Shown here: positions 9,473-20,068 of the stretch, in pieces | Position numbering within the stretch: the stretch's first letter is position 1 | Layout of the letters: each line of letters begins with the position of its first letter | Assembly: GCF_021596505.1 (NCBI RefSeq) | Contig: NZ_PJIZ01000005.1 | Location: 1-64,000, forward strand | Origin: Nostoc sp. CMAA1605 | Lineage (GTDB): Bacteria; Cyanobacteriota; Cyanobacteriia; Cyanobacteriales; Nostocaceae | Length of the DNA stretch: 64,000 nt | Direction: 5' to 3' | The notes under the pieces: generated by a model | What the model saw: only the letters and a program-made list of their open reading frames with translations | The model's database searches: none | What the model was told of the DNA's origin: nothing | Translations under genes and position numbers: made by a program

Positions 9473-12400
9473 TTAACTGCTGCCAATATGTGCGATTTTG
9501 CCATCATTTGGTAGGGAAATGATAAATTCTGTTCCCTCTCCTAAAACGGAATTAACCTTGATTTTTCCACCGTGTTTTTCTTCCACAATTTGACGCGCGA
9601 TCGCCAGTCCTAAGCCCGTACCTTTACCTACACCTTTAGTAGTAAATAGATGGTCAAAGATGCGATCTTTCACATCTGCACTCATACCTTCACCATTATC
9701 TTGGATATGAATATCAACTTGATTGCCAATTACTCTGGTACGAATGATAATTTTGTGGGGTTGATTTTCCAGTTCCTCAAATGTGTACTTTTGTGCCACA
9801 TCATCAAACATATCAATGGCATTAGCCAAGATATTCATAAATACTTGGTTTAATTGCCCAGGAAAACATTCAATTAGGGGTAAATCACCATATTCTTGCT
9901 CAATGAGAATAGCTGGACGATGTTCGTCAGCTTTGAGGCGGTATTTTAAAATCAGCAGTGTACTATCAATCCCTTCATGAATGTTAGCCATGACTTTGTG
10001 ATCAGTATCAGCACGGGAGAAGGTGCGTAAGCTGTTACTAATCGATTTAATGCGCTCAGTCGCCCCCGTCATCGCACCAAGCAATTTAGGTAAATCTGCC
10101 ATCACAAATTCTAAATCGATATCTTCAGCATTTTCTTGAATCTCTGATGTTGGTTGGGGATAATGTTTTTGATAAAGTCCTAAATGTCCTAGTATGTCTT
10201 TTACATAGTCACGGGCATTGCTAATACTACCATTGAGGAAACCAATGGGGTTATTGACTTCATGAGCTACACCTGCAACTAAATTACCCAAAGATGCCAT
10301 TTTTTCACTTTGGACTATTTGCAGTTGCGATTGTTTTAAATCTAAAAGTGCTTGATTAAGTTTCTTCGCTTTATCTTGTCGTTGATGAGACTCTATAGCT
10401 AAGGCAATTAAATTGGCTACGGAACGGATGAAATTTTGTTCCGATGGAGTCCAAGTCCGTTTTTGTCCAACGTGTTCACAACAGATCACTCCTCCCATAT
10501 CTCCATTAATTTGGAAACTAGAATCTAGCATTGATGAAATGTTTAAGATATCTAGATAACCTTTGCTAAATTGACAGGTACGGGGATCATTCATCGCATC
10601 ATCCGCCGCAATAATTGGTTGTGACTTCACAGCTAAAAAATAGGTGGGATAATCAGCCACTAGGAGTTCTAATCCTTGTGAATGTTCTTGAGCAGAACGT
10701 TGAAATAAATCCATACATCGGATTTTGGTTTGGTGTTCATTAAATAGCCAAACACTAACTCTTTCTGTTTGTAAGGTGTTGGCTGTCACCTGCGTCAGTT
10801 CTACAAATGCTGCACTTAAATTTCCTTGATTAATTGCTGGACTTTGAGAAAGCTGAAGCAGTGCTAAAGCTTGTCTTTGTAAGATTTTTTCTTCTTGAAG
10901 TAATTTTTTTTGCGCGGTTTGTAATGTTTGAAAAGATGTTTCTAATTGTTGGGCATAGCTTTGAGATTGTTGATAAAGACGGGCATTTTCTAGGGAAATG
11001 GCGGCTTGAGTACAAAGAAAATTGAGAATGAGGACGCGATCGCTAGTAAACACCCCACTAGTAGACTGATTTTTCAAATACAAAATCCCAATTAAATTGC
11101 CCTGATTGAGAATTGGTAAGCACAGTACACTTTTGGGTTGACGCTGAGTTAAATATGTCCCAATCACGGGTAAATCCGTTTTGAGATTATCAACCACTAC
11201 CACTTCCTTAGTGTTTTTGACGTACTGGATCAGCTTAATTGGTAACTTAGGATTGTTTTCCAGGGGTTCGTTGTACAACTCGGTGTTTTCAGGTGTGGCA
11301 ATAGCCCGTAGTAACCAATTCCCATCACTATTAGGTAGGATTAAAGCACAGCGATCAGCACCGGAATTTTGCAGAATAATCTGGGTTAGTTGATGTAGTA
11401 ATTCATTTAACTCTATGGTGCTGGATAGACTTTGAGAAGCTTTGAGAATCCCCGACAAATCTAAAACTGTATTGATACGGGTACTAGAGGAAGGTGTAGC
11501 GGTGGAAGAAGAATGAATTGACAGGTTAGCATTAGTAATAGCCGCTAGGGTTTCTAAGGGGTTGAAAGTTGATCCAGACTGCTGGAAAATGGGGCGCAGT
11601 AAGTGAGGATAAAGGCTTTCTAACTCTTTGGTTTTGGCGGCTGCACCCCAATGAGCATAGCCATAGTAAGCTTCCTGCATATAAACGGCGGCGATTCTGT
11701 CTTTACCTGAATCTAGGTAAAATTTAGCAGCCAGTTCATTAGCCAGAGCCGCTTCTTGGAGATAGTTTTTACCTTCAGCTTGGGCGATCGCGCGATCGTA
11801 AAAATCACCCGCTTCATATTTTTTTCCTAATACCCGATAAATTTCAGCTTCCACCAATTGAAATTTGTGCAGGTAATTCATGGGGGCATAATCTGCCCAT
11901 GTCTTCATAGACTTTTGATTGCTTTTTACCTTTTCCAAATAAGCATTTGCTGTCACTGTATCTACACTCTTATACAATGACAAAAGACTCAAGGATTGAT
12001 AAAAATTCTTCAAAGGCACAATTAGTAAACCAGCCGCACCCTGTTCATATTCCTCAAATTTATCAGCATAATCTTTGCCAGTTTGAGCATCACCGAATAA
12101 GTAAGATAGTAGTAGTTTGGCTAAATAGACATAGCAAATGCCATTGACATTACGGCTAGCAATTAAAGCAGGCAAATCCACAGTTTCATTAAAGCTAGAA
12201 CCAATCAGCATCATGGGATTTTCAGCATTACCACGCAGGTTAATTACTGTTTGTCGCCATGTATTTGCCCAAATTAAAGAAGCTTCCTGCTTGATATTTT
12301 CAATGAGGTGGCAGTATTTATTGGCTTCAGCTTCCGCCGTTTCTAAATTTTCTCCTGTCCAAAATAAAAATTGGCAATAACAATTAGCACAATATCCCAC

Positions 12401-15400
12401 ATACTCTAAATCGCCATGTTCCAACCCACTAGTTAACCCAGCTAAAAATACAGGTAATGTAGAACGGATAGAATCTCGCCAATGTTTAATAAATAAAGCA
12501 AAAGTCAGATTAACTTTACTAGTTAATTCTTTAGCTTGCAATCGCTCTAAAACAATAGTGGCTAATTCTCCAAATTGATAGCCGCGTTCAATTTCACCAG
12601 TCGCACACAGAAATAGTCCATAAAAACTATAAGCAATTGCCGCTTGGGGAGAGTTACCAAATTGAATACAGATTTTCACCATTGTAAAAATCTTTAAGGG
12701 TAACAATTCCGGTTTGGCTAAATATACAGATGCAAATAAACCAACCAGAATTCGCATAGCGGCGGCTTGATGAGAATCTACTAAAATTGGTAGATTCACC
12801 AGACTGGGAATTGGGCGATCGCCTAACATCATTTTGAGTTGTTGATGTTGGGCAATCATTGTTTCAAAATCACATGATTCGGGAAAATCTACGCCCAATA
12901 AATTCAGGGCTTCTCTACCTGTATTGATAGCTTCTAACAGTTGGTTTTGGGCTGTATATGATTGAATTTGAATTTCATAAACCTTGATTTTATCTAATGA
13001 ATGCTGTGCTGATTCTAGAGTTTTTTCAATGAGGTATTTACAGTTTTCAAAATTAGTGTTTAGATATTCTGACTCAGCCAAAGATTCATATAATCTCAAT
13101 GTTAATGTATATTGACTCTGCCAACTATCAGCAGTTAATAGCATTAACCCAGTATTTAAATAACTGACAGCCGCGCTATAAGCTGTCGCCACTTTAGCCT
13201 TATTTCCCGCCTTTAAGTTTAATTGAGCTAATTTTTCTCTGGAAGATAAGTCATCGATTAACTCAAGACCTATATTTAACTGATTGACAATATCAAAGAT
13301 GCGGTTGTCTAAATCTTGCTCTATTGTATTGTGCAGCAGTAATTCGCCAATTTTCAAATGTGTGGCTTGTTTTTGGGCATGAGGAATCAAGGAGTAAGCA
13401 GCTTGTTGCACACGGTCATGTAAAAATCTATAAGTTAAATTCTCACCTTTGTGATTATTGATATTGACTTGTTCATCACTCAAATAAAATTTATAAACTT
13501 CACTTTGGGGTAAAATTAATCCTTCTTGTAAAGACTTCCATAAAGCTACAGCAGCATCCGCTTGCAACTGTTCAGAAACAATAGCTAAAGTCGATAAATC
13601 AAATTGATTACCAATACAAGCAGCTAGTTTGAGAATATTTTGCGTTTCTGGCGGTAACTTCTGCAACTGCTGTGCCATAAATTCCACCACATCATCGGTG
13701 AGAGATAGGGCGTGAATTTGGGCAATATCACATTCCCAATAACCACACTCACGATTAAATGTAATTTGCCCATCTTCGTGTAATGCTTTGAGAAATTGAG
13801 TGATAAAAAAGGGATTTCCTCTGGTCTTGCGAAAAATTAATTCTGTCAAAGGCAGCGATCGCTCAATGACACAATGTAAGGTATCAGCTACCAACTGATT
13901 GGCATCATTTAAAGTTAAAGGTGCGAGGGTAATTGTACTGACAATTTTTCCGGTTCGCTGGAGTTTATCAACTGTCAACATCAAAGGATGTGTAGGGTAA
14001 ACCTCATTATCACGATAAGCTCCCAATAACAGCAGATAATTCTTGTCCGCCATCAACAATTTCATCAACTGCAAAGAAGCAGAATCTGCCCATTGTAAAT
14101 CATCCAAAAACATCACTAACGGATGATCTTTTGTGGTAAACACCGCAATAAATTTCTGGAACAGTAAATTAAAGCGATTTTGGGCCGCAGTTCCAGAAAG
14201 TTCTGGCGCAGGCGGTTGTTGACCAATCAACCTTTCCAGTTCTGGCATGACTTCAATCAAAACTTGCCCATTGTCTCCTACCGCCGCTAAAATATCACTG
14301 CGCCATTGTTGTAGTTGACTATCGGATTCGGAGAGTAACTGCCCAATTAAATCGCGCAATGCTTGAACAAAGGCTAATAGGGGTAAATTGCGATTGAATT
14401 GGTCAAACTTGCCTTTGATAAAATATCCCTGTTGGCGAGTAATGGGTTTATGGACTTCATTGACGACGGCGGTTTTCCCAATTCCCGAAAACCCCGCCAC
14501 TAACATCATTTCGGTGCTACCATTGGCGACTCGCTCAAATGCTTGTAGTAATGTTTTAACTTCCGTTTCTCTACCATAGAGTTTTTCGGGAATTAAAAAG
14601 CGATCGCAAATATCCCGCTTACCAATTTCAAAGTCAGTGATTTCGCCTGTTCGTTGTAATTGTGCCAGACAAATTTCTAAGTCAAATTTTAGTCCTAAAG
14701 CACTTTGATATCGATCTTCGGCATTTTTCGCCATTAATTTCATGACTATATCTGAAATTACCTGGGGAATTGCTGCATTGTGAATTTCATGAACTGGCTT
14801 GGCGATGTGACAATGTAATAACTCCATTGGGTCATCACAAATAAATGGCAAATTCCCCGTGAGTAATTCATAAAATGTCACACCCAAAGAATAAAAGTCA
14901 CTGCGATAGTCAATGCCACGATTCATTCTTCCGGTTTGTTCGGGAGAAATATAGGCGAGTGTACCTTCTAAGACATTGGGACTTTTGATTTCTAGGGTTT
15001 CTTTGGGTAGTAAGGAGGCGATACTAAAGTCAATGAGTTCTATTTGTTGGCTATGGGGATGGATGAGAATATTGGCGGGTTTGATGTCTTTATGAATGAC
15101 ACGATTGTGATGTAAGTTGTGTAGAATCTGGCTGAGTTGAATGGCGAGCCTCAGAAATTCTACTAGGGATAATCGATGGTATTTGATATATTCGCGGAGG
15201 GCAATGGCACCTGTATCGGGCATGACTAAAATGTAGCCATGTCCATAGGTTTCTAGGGCTAAGGGTTGGATGATTCCTGGAATATGCAGATTTTTACTGA
15301 TAGTGTATTGATTGCGAAATTGCAGTAATTCGTGAAAATTGGGATATTCTGAAGTCAGTAGTTTAATGACTACCGATTTTTGCGATTGTTGGCGGATGGC

Positions 15401-15487
15401 TCGATATACTCTGGTTCTTGAGCCTGCATATATTTGTGAAATGATTTGATATCCAGGAATCAACAGTTTTGTAGTCTCATTAGCCAT
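9473..15487 (-). CDS. giant Ser/Thr kinase - AAA ATPase - two GAF - histidine kinase
   Basis: Paralogue of the neighbouring 1800-residue protein, 2004 residues from the ATG at 15485-15487. That start (MANETTKLLIPGYQII) aligns with MAAETQRLLIPGYQII of the paralogue; an ATG seven codons upstream is less likely. Domain order: Ser/Thr kinase (HKDIKPANIL, DFS), AAA ATPase (GFSGIGKTAV; LVMFLDDLQWAD), helical region, GAF, then an extra second GAF at about 1540-1700 that the paralogue lacks, then HisKA (GVAHEVNNPIG) and HATPase (DNGEGM, GLGLAIARQIVEE). The kinase part is almost identical to the paralogue, while the helical region is far more diverged. Soluble multi-input sensor; signal and partners are not deducible here. 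Confidence 0.92.
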   Translation of the reverse strand: MANETTKLLIPGYQIISQIYAGSRTRVYRAIRQQSQKSVVIKLLTSEYPNFHELLQFRNQYTISKNLHIPGIIQPLALETYGHGYILVMPDTGAIALREYIKYHRLSLVEFLRLAIQLSQILHNLHHNRVIHKDIKPANILIHPHSQQIELIDFSIASLLPKETLEIKSPNVLEGTLAYISPEQTGRMNRGIDYRSDFYSLGVTFYELLTGNLPFICDDPMELLHCHIAKPVHEIHNAAIPQVISDIVMKLMAKNAEDRYQSALGLKFDLEICLAQLQRTGEITDFEIGKRDICDRFLIPEKLYGRETEVKTLLQAFERVANGSTEMMLVAGFSGIGKTAVVNEVHKPITRQQGYFIKGKFDQFNRNLPLLAFVQALRDLIGQLLSESDSQLQQWRSDILAAVGDNGQVLIEVMPELERLIGQQPPAPELSGTAAQNRFNLLFQKFIAVFTTKDHPLVMFLDDLQWADSASLQLMKLLMADKNYLLLLGAYRDNEVYPTHPLMLTVDKLQRTGKIVSTITLAPLTLNDANQLVADTLHCVIERSLPLTELIFRKTRGNPFFITQFLKALHEDGQITFNRECGYWECDIAQIHALSLTDDVVEFMAQQLQKLPPETQNILKLAACIGNQFDLSTLAIVSEQLQADAAVALWKSLQEGLILPQSEVYKFYLSDEQVNINNHKGENLTYRFLHDRVQQAAYSLIPHAQKQATHLKIGELLLHNTIEQDLDNRIFDIVNQLNIGLELIDDLSSREKLAQLNLKAGNKAKVATAYSAAVSYLNTGLMLLTADSWQSQYTLTLRLYESLAESEYLNTNFENCKYLIEKTLESAQHSLDKIKVYEIQIQSYTAQNQLLEAINTGREALNLLGVDFPESCDFETMIAQHQQLKMMLGDRPIPSLVNLPILVDSHQAAAMRILVGLFASVYLAKPELLPLKIFTMVKICIQFGNSPQAAIAYSFYGLFLCATGEIERGYQFGELATIVLERLQAKELTSKVNLTFALFIKHWRDSIRSTLPVFLAGLTSGLEHGDLEYVGYCANCYCQFLFWTGENLETAEAEANKYCHLIENIKQEASLIWANTWRQTVINLRGNAENPMMLIGSSFNETVDLPALIASRNVNGICYVYLAKLLLSYLFGDAQTGKDYADKFEEYEQGAAGLLIVPLKNFYQSLSLLSLYKSVDTVTANAYLEKVKSNQKSMKTWADYAPMNYLHKFQLVEAEIYRVLGKKYEAGDFYDRAIAQAEGKNYLQEAALANELAAKFYLDSGKDRIAAVYMQEAYYGYAHWGAAAKTKELESLYPHLLRPIFQQSGSTFNPLETLAAITNANLSIHSSSTATPSSSTRINTVLDLSGILKASQSLSSTIELNELLHQLTQIILQNSGADRCALILPNSDGNWLLRAIATPENTELYNEPLENNPKLPIKLIQYVKNTKEVVVVDNLKTDLPVIGTYLTQRQPKSVLCLPILNQGNLIGILYLKNQSTSGVFTSDRVLILNFLCTQAAISLENARLYQQSQSYAQQLETSFQTLQTAQKKLLQEEKILQRQALALLQLSQSPAINQGNLSAAFVELTQVTANTLQTERVSVWLFNEHQTKIRCMDLFQRSAQEHSQGLELLVADYPTYFLAVKSQPIIAADDAMNDPRTCQFSKGYLDILNISSMLDSSFQINGDMGGVICCEHVGQKRTWTPSEQNFIRSVANLIALAIESHQRQDKAKKLNQALLDLKQSQLQIVQSEKMASLGNLVAGVAHEVNNPIGFLNGSISNARDYVKDILGHLGLYQKHYPQPTSEIQENAEDIDLEFVMADLPKLLGAMTGATERIKSISNSLRTFSRADTDHKVMANIHEGIDSTLLILKYRLKADEHRPAILIEQEYGDLPLIECFPGQLNQVFMNILANAIDMFDDVAQKYTFEELENQPHKIIIRTRVIGNQVDIHIQDNGEGMSADVKDRIFDHLFTTKGVGKGTGLGLAIARQIVEEKHGGKIKVNSVLGEGTEFIISLPNDGKIAHIGSS

Positions 15488-15716
15488 ATGTACAACCTTA
15501 TGGTGCAAGTTAGTTCTAGCTTTTCATGACAAAGCCTTGCAGAACGCGTCTACATAAAATTTAGTATTCCCACAAATCGTTAAGGTACTTCCAAGGGACT
15601 TGTAACTAAAACAAGACTTATGTCAGCAAAATGTGTCATTCCGACCGGAATGTATTACAGGAAGCCATTCCAGAGTTTTAGGCGATTACATCAATAGATT
15701 TCCCTGCTGTCCCCTG

Positions 15717-18602
15717 CTACTTATTCGCTAAAGGTAAGAGTAAGCGACTCACTACACGATGATCAGGTAACTGATAGAGGTTTAATTCTCCTTTGAGTTG
15801 CTGCATTAGCTGTTGACAGATGAGTAAATGTAAACCTGGGAGTTGGTCTAGATAACTGCAAGTGAGCAAATCTTTACGAGTTTTCTGTTCTAGTTCAGTC
15901 AACAATTCTGGTGCAATTACGCCGTTGTCTGTAATCGATACCTCAACAAATTGCTCATCTAGACGACGACACCAAATATCAATTCTGCTGCCGTGTGGGG
16001 AACGCTGACAAGCAGCAAGTAAGACTTCATGGAGGATTAATTCAAATTTCATCAAATCGCCAGTAATCACCATTGGGGCAGAATGGTTGGCAGTGACTGT
16101 ATTCTTCACTAAGGCAGAACTCTGATTAGATTCTGAGTCAGAATTATTTGCTCCCAAACCATGAACCCCAATCCACATCTTTTGGCTTTGGAGTAAATTT
16201 TCTATGCGTTCGAGCGATCGCTTTAATAAACTGGCAATGGGCATAGTCTCCCCACCCATAGACAATTGCCACTGTTCTTGCTTCAACAAGCTGGTAATTG
16301 CTGTGTTGGCGTGATCTAACTGTCGTAGCAATAATTTGTAGCGTGTCTGTGTCAATTCATTATTGGGAATCCCCACATCATGAATTTGACCAAGTAGTTG
16401 CGCTGTAGTTCTGTGAACTTCTTCTAACCGCCGATGCTTATACCAATTGAGTTGTCGTAATTCTTCCATTTTCGCTGCCTGAATAGTGCTAATTTGCTGT
16501 TGACGACGCAACCAAGCCAATTGCTCAATCAGCGTTTCTATGGCGTTGAGGGTTTGTTGTGGCCAGTAGCGTTCTGTATGGTCTGCTAGAACAATTACGG
16601 ATGTAGGTTGATGATGAGCCGCAGTCCGTAAAGCGATGATTAAGATTTTACTCGTAGCCGGACAATTTAACCATTTTTTGGTTTCCGGTGGTAAATCTTC
16701 GACTTTTAAGTTTAAATAACCATCTTTAGACAATGCCCACTGAATTAACGCTTCATACTGCACAAATACTTGGGCATCTGCACGAATACTAAAGTGACTA
16801 TCAGCAAAAACTCCAGGGATAATCTCTGCTGTTTCTTGTTCCTCAGACCAAGTCAACATTAAGGATAAAGGACAACCAAGAATCGCCGCAATTTGCTTGA
16901 GTGCGGTAATTTCTAGATAATTTTCTTCAGTCTCAGCATTGTCGCTATGGGCTTCTTCTAAAATACAGAGTGATTGTTGAATACTCTGCAAAATCTTTTG
17001 TTGTTGTTCATTACTGGTAAGTAGTCGCCACTGACGTAAAACTACACCAATTTGCTGACTGACAATCCACAATAATTCTTTTTCGGCGTTACTCCAGGTA
17101 CGATGTTGAGTGTGGGTAATCAGGAGAATGGCTTCTGGTCGATGACCTTGAGTACAGTTACAAACTAAGAGCGATCGCACACCGTTGTCAATTAACGGTG
17201 GTCGCCAATTAAAAAAGCGTAAATCTTCGTCTAAATTCTCCACTTCTACAGTAGTTTGCGCCGACTTGAGCATTTGTCTATCGGTTTCGGTTAATAAACT
17301 AAAAGCGAAGGTTAAAGGACGGCGATTGTGAGGTTGGGTTTGATAAATTACCTGATAGTTATTGCGATCAGCGTCATATTGTAAAACTAAAAAACGGGTG
17401 GCATTCAGCCGAGATAAAACTTTAGCCGCACAAATTCTTAAAGTTTCTTTGAGGTCTTGGTGAGTATAGATAGCTTGAGCTACTTGACTTGTCAGGTGCG
17501 AATCTTCTTGAATTTTTTCAATGGTAGTTTCCATTTTTTCCGTTGGAGTGACCAAAGAAATGAAACCCGCCGCACCTTGTACAAAATTTTTGTCTGCTTC
17601 TGACCACATCCGGGGTTGAACATCTTCTACAGCCAAAAAACCCAAGAGGTCTTTTTGCCACATAATGGGAGCTGCTAACAGCGATCGCACCCGCCAGCGT
17701 TGCAACAATTTGGCTGTAAAATGGCTACTGAGAGAACTGCGTGCATCACCAATCCAGACAATTTGATTGGTTGATAAAGCATAGTAAAAATCACTCAATT
17801 CTTGTACAGTCATCCCCACAGCCTGCTGTTGCTGCTGCGCCTCCCGACTCATTTTCACAAACTGATTACTAATGCGACACCAAAAATAGCGTCCCGGCCG
17901 ATCAAACCAATAAATGTTGGTGCGACTTGGCGACACGAATTCATGAGTTGCTTCTACTGCGGCTTTGAGTCTTTCTTCTAAGTTATTGAGGTTATGTAAA
18001 TTGTCGAGTAATTCTAATAAAGGCTGATCAGGACGTTTAGTTTGCTTTTGCTGTAACCGAATTTCATTTTGATGCAGAATAGAACCTAATTCCCCCAAAA
18101 CAATCATCACACTGGTTTTCGCCTCTTCTGGAATTAAATAACCCCAGCGTTCGGCAGCTATTAACAGCAACCCCAAACAAGTTTCCTTGTAGCGGATGGG
18201 AAAAATGATTGTCCCTCGGACATTGTGTCTTGTACCGAATTCTTGCCACTCACTCAGTCTAGTTTCAGTACGAATATCCGGTACACCCAAAGGACGCTGT
18301 TGAATCACCACTTGCTCTAACAAGTCACCAGGACGGATGATCAAGCGTTTGCGTAAAAAATTATCATCCCCGCTAGGAGTGATACCGCCTTGACCTGATA
18401 AAGAGTGCTTGAGGCGATCGTAAGTAGCAATCCAAACTAAATTGTAATTAAACTGTTTTTGAATATAAGAAGTAGTAATTTTAATCAGAACCTCGACATC
18501 ATCTTCTTCCCTCAGACTTTGCAAGACACGTCCCAAGGCAACAATTTGTTGTTCGGCAGCTATCGGTGGTTGTGGCAGCCCCATCTGATTCTTAGTCAAC
18601 AT
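15717..18602 (-). CDS. multi-GAF sensor protein with a degenerate histidine-kinase-like C-terminus
   Basis: 961 residues, no membrane segment. Several GAF-type modules are visible: about 15-180 (ALGRVLQSLREEDDVEVL), 210-360 (with a typical LLAAPIMWQKDLLGFLAVED) and 390-540, with a further GAF-like region to about 720. The C-terminal 230 residues resemble the dimerisation and ATPase modules of histidine kinases (ISTIQAAKMEELRQLNWYKH; later VEVSITDNGVIAPELL), but the G boxes are weak and I see no clear phospho-acceptor His in the usual context. It may be a phosphorelay scaffold or degenerate kinase. It is transcribed divergently from pyrD. Confidence 0.75.
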   Translation of the reverse strand: MLTKNQMGLPQPPIAAEQQIVALGRVLQSLREEDDVEVLIKITTSYIQKQFNYNLVWIATYDRLKHSLSGQGGITPSGDDNFLRKRLIIRPGDLLEQVVIQQRPLGVPDIRTETRLSEWQEFGTRHNVRGTIIFPIRYKETCLGLLLIAAERWGYLIPEEAKTSVMIVLGELGSILHQNEIRLQQKQTKRPDQPLLELLDNLHNLNNLEERLKAAVEATHEFVSPSRTNIYWFDRPGRYFWCRISNQFVKMSREAQQQQQAVGMTVQELSDFYYALSTNQIVWIGDARSSLSSHFTAKLLQRWRVRSLLAAPIMWQKDLLGFLAVEDVQPRMWSEADKNFVQGAAGFISLVTPTEKMETTIEKIQEDSHLTSQVAQAIYTHQDLKETLRICAAKVLSRLNATRFLVLQYDADRNNYQVIYQTQPHNRRPLTFAFSLLTETDRQMLKSAQTTVEVENLDEDLRFFNWRPPLIDNGVRSLLVCNCTQGHRPEAILLITHTQHRTWSNAEKELLWIVSQQIGVVLRQWRLLTSNEQQQKILQSIQQSLCILEEAHSDNAETEENYLEITALKQIAAILGCPLSLMLTWSEEQETAEIIPGVFADSHFSIRADAQVFVQYEALIQWALSKDGYLNLKVEDLPPETKKWLNCPATSKILIIALRTAAHHQPTSVIVLADHTERYWPQQTLNAIETLIEQLAWLRRQQQISTIQAAKMEELRQLNWYKHRRLEEVHRTTAQLLGQIHDVGIPNNELTQTRYKLLLRQLDHANTAITSLLKQEQWQLSMGGETMPIASLLKRSLERIENLLQSQKMWIGVHGLGANNSDSESNQSSALVKNTVTANHSAPMVITGDLMKFELILHEVLLAACQRSPHGSRIDIWCRRLDEQFVEVSITDNGVIAPELLTELEQKTRKDLLTCSYLDQLPGLHLLICQQLMQQLKGELNLYQLPDHRVVSRLLLPLANK

Positions 18603-18675
18603 AACTTGTAATATATAAGATGCCCATAAAATAGCCCTGACTAATATTGTTACGATTGTTTACCGAGAAATTCAG

Positions 18676-18766
18676 GATGAAAATTGGGGATTGGGGAATG
18701 GGGACTGGGGACTGGGGAATGGGGACTGGGGACTGGGGATTGGGGACTGGGTACTGGAGATTGGGA
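18676..18766. repeat. G-rich minisatellite
   Basis: Tandem GGGGACTGGGGA/GGGGAATGGGGA units, followed at 18791-18822 by four TGACTAA units. The same spacer families recur at about 23765, 40665, 52430, 55750 and 59015. Confidence 0.75.
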
Positions 18767-18829
18767 AAAAGATAGACAAGGTAGAAAAATTGACTAATGA
18801 CTAATGACTAATGACTAATGACTATTGAA

Positions 18830-19960
18830 ATGGATATCTATCAAATCGCTGTTCGTCCGGTTTTATTCAACCTACTAAAAGCAGACCCAGAGTGGTCACA
18901 TCACCAAGCAATCAGCATCCTCCGTTGGCTATCTCATCAGCCTGAAAATAGTTGGATGCACAGCTTGCTAGCGAAATCTTTATGTTTACAAAATCACCGC
19001 CTGGAACAGAATCTATTTGGTTTACATTTTCCTAACCCCGTAGGCTTGGCTGCTGGTTTTGATAAAGATGCTGTAACGTCGGGTATTTTGTCAAGTCTGG
19101 GTTTCGGTTTTGCTGAACTGGGAACTGTGACATTTGTAGCACAACCAGGAAATCCTCGTCCTCGTTTATTTCGCTTGCTTCCTGATCAAGCCGTTCTCAA
19201 TCGTATGGGGTTTAATAATAGTGGTGCAGCAGCAATGGCAGCACGACTAACTCAAGACCAACAAGAATTTACTCCATCCATACCCATAGGCATTAATTTG
19301 GGTAAATCAAAGGTGACACCTCTAGAGTCAGCCGCCGATGACTATTTAAATAGTTTTCGCTTACTCAAAGATTTGGGAGATTATTTTGTAGTTAATGTTT
19401 CTTCACCCAACACTCCAGGGTTGCGATCGCTCCAAGATGCCTCTATGCTCAGTTCGATCTTGGATGTACTACAAGAAGACAACAGTACACATAAACCAAT
19501 ATTTGTCAAGATAGCACCTGATTTAGAGTGGGAAGCGATCGCCGACATTATTACTTTGGCGAAAACCTACCAATTAGCAGGGATGATTGCCACTAATACG
19601 ACTATTAGTCGTGAGAGACTAAAAACTCAGGTGATTGACATAACGGGCAAATCACCTGAGCAAGAAGCCGGAGGGATTAGTGGCGCGCCATTACGCGATC
19701 GCTCCACAGAAGTCATCAGGTTTATTTGGCAGCAAACCCAAGGGCAGATTCCAATTATCGGGGTAGGTGGTATATTCTCCCCTGACGATGCTTGGGCAAA
19801 AATCACTGCGGGTGCAAGCCTCATTCAAGTGTATACAGGCTGGATTTACGAAGGCCCAATGATGGTACGCCGCATTTTAGAAGGTTTGCTAACCAAATTA
19901 GAACAACATGGACTCAATTCCATCTCGGAAGCAGTAGGTTTAGACTTTCGGAGTCAATAG
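18830..19960 (+). CDS. pyrD: dihydroorotate dehydrogenase (quinone), class 2
   Basis: Oxidises dihydroorotate to orotate in pyrimidine synthesis, passing electrons to quinone. The N-terminal extension before the barrel marks the membrane-associated class 2 type. Family motifs: [36 protein letters not shown] with the catalytic Ser, IATNTT and GGISGAPL (FMN and phosphate binding), GVGGI near the end. I prefer the ATG at 18830 ([10 protein letters not shown]); the ATG at 18818 is built by the TGACTAA repeat and adds only four residues. 376 residues fits the family. Confidence 0.93.
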   Translation: MDIYQIAVRPVLFNLLKADPEWSHHQAISILRWLSHQPENSWMHSLLAKSLCLQNHRLEQNLFGLHFPNPVGLAAGFDKDAVTSGILSSLGFGFAELGTVTFVAQPGNPRPRLFRLLPDQAVLNRMGFNNSGAAAMAARLTQDQQEFTPSIPIGINLGKSKVTPLESAADDYLNSFRLLKDLGDYFVVNVSSPNTPGLRSLQDASMLSSILDVLQEDNSTHKPIFVKIAPDLEWEAIADIITLAKTYQLAGMIATNTTISRERLKTQVIDITGKSPEQEAGGISGAPLRDRSTEVIRFIWQQTQGQIPIIGVGGIFSPDDAWAKITAGASLIQVYTGWIYEGPMMVRRILEGLLTKLEQHGLNSISEAVGLDFRSQ

Positions 19961-20066
19961 TCAACAGTCAACAGTCAACAGTCAACAGTTAACATTCCGC
20001 ACTCAGCACTCAGCACTCAGCACTCAGCACTCAGCACTCAGCACCCAGCACTCAGCACTCAGCACT
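19955..20066. repeat. heptanucleotide tandem repeats
   Basis: Five GTCAACA-type units (19955-19990) followed by a run of about ten CACTCAG units to 20066, filling the space between the convergent pyrD and the next gene. Confidence 0.85.
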
Positions 20067-20068
20067 CC

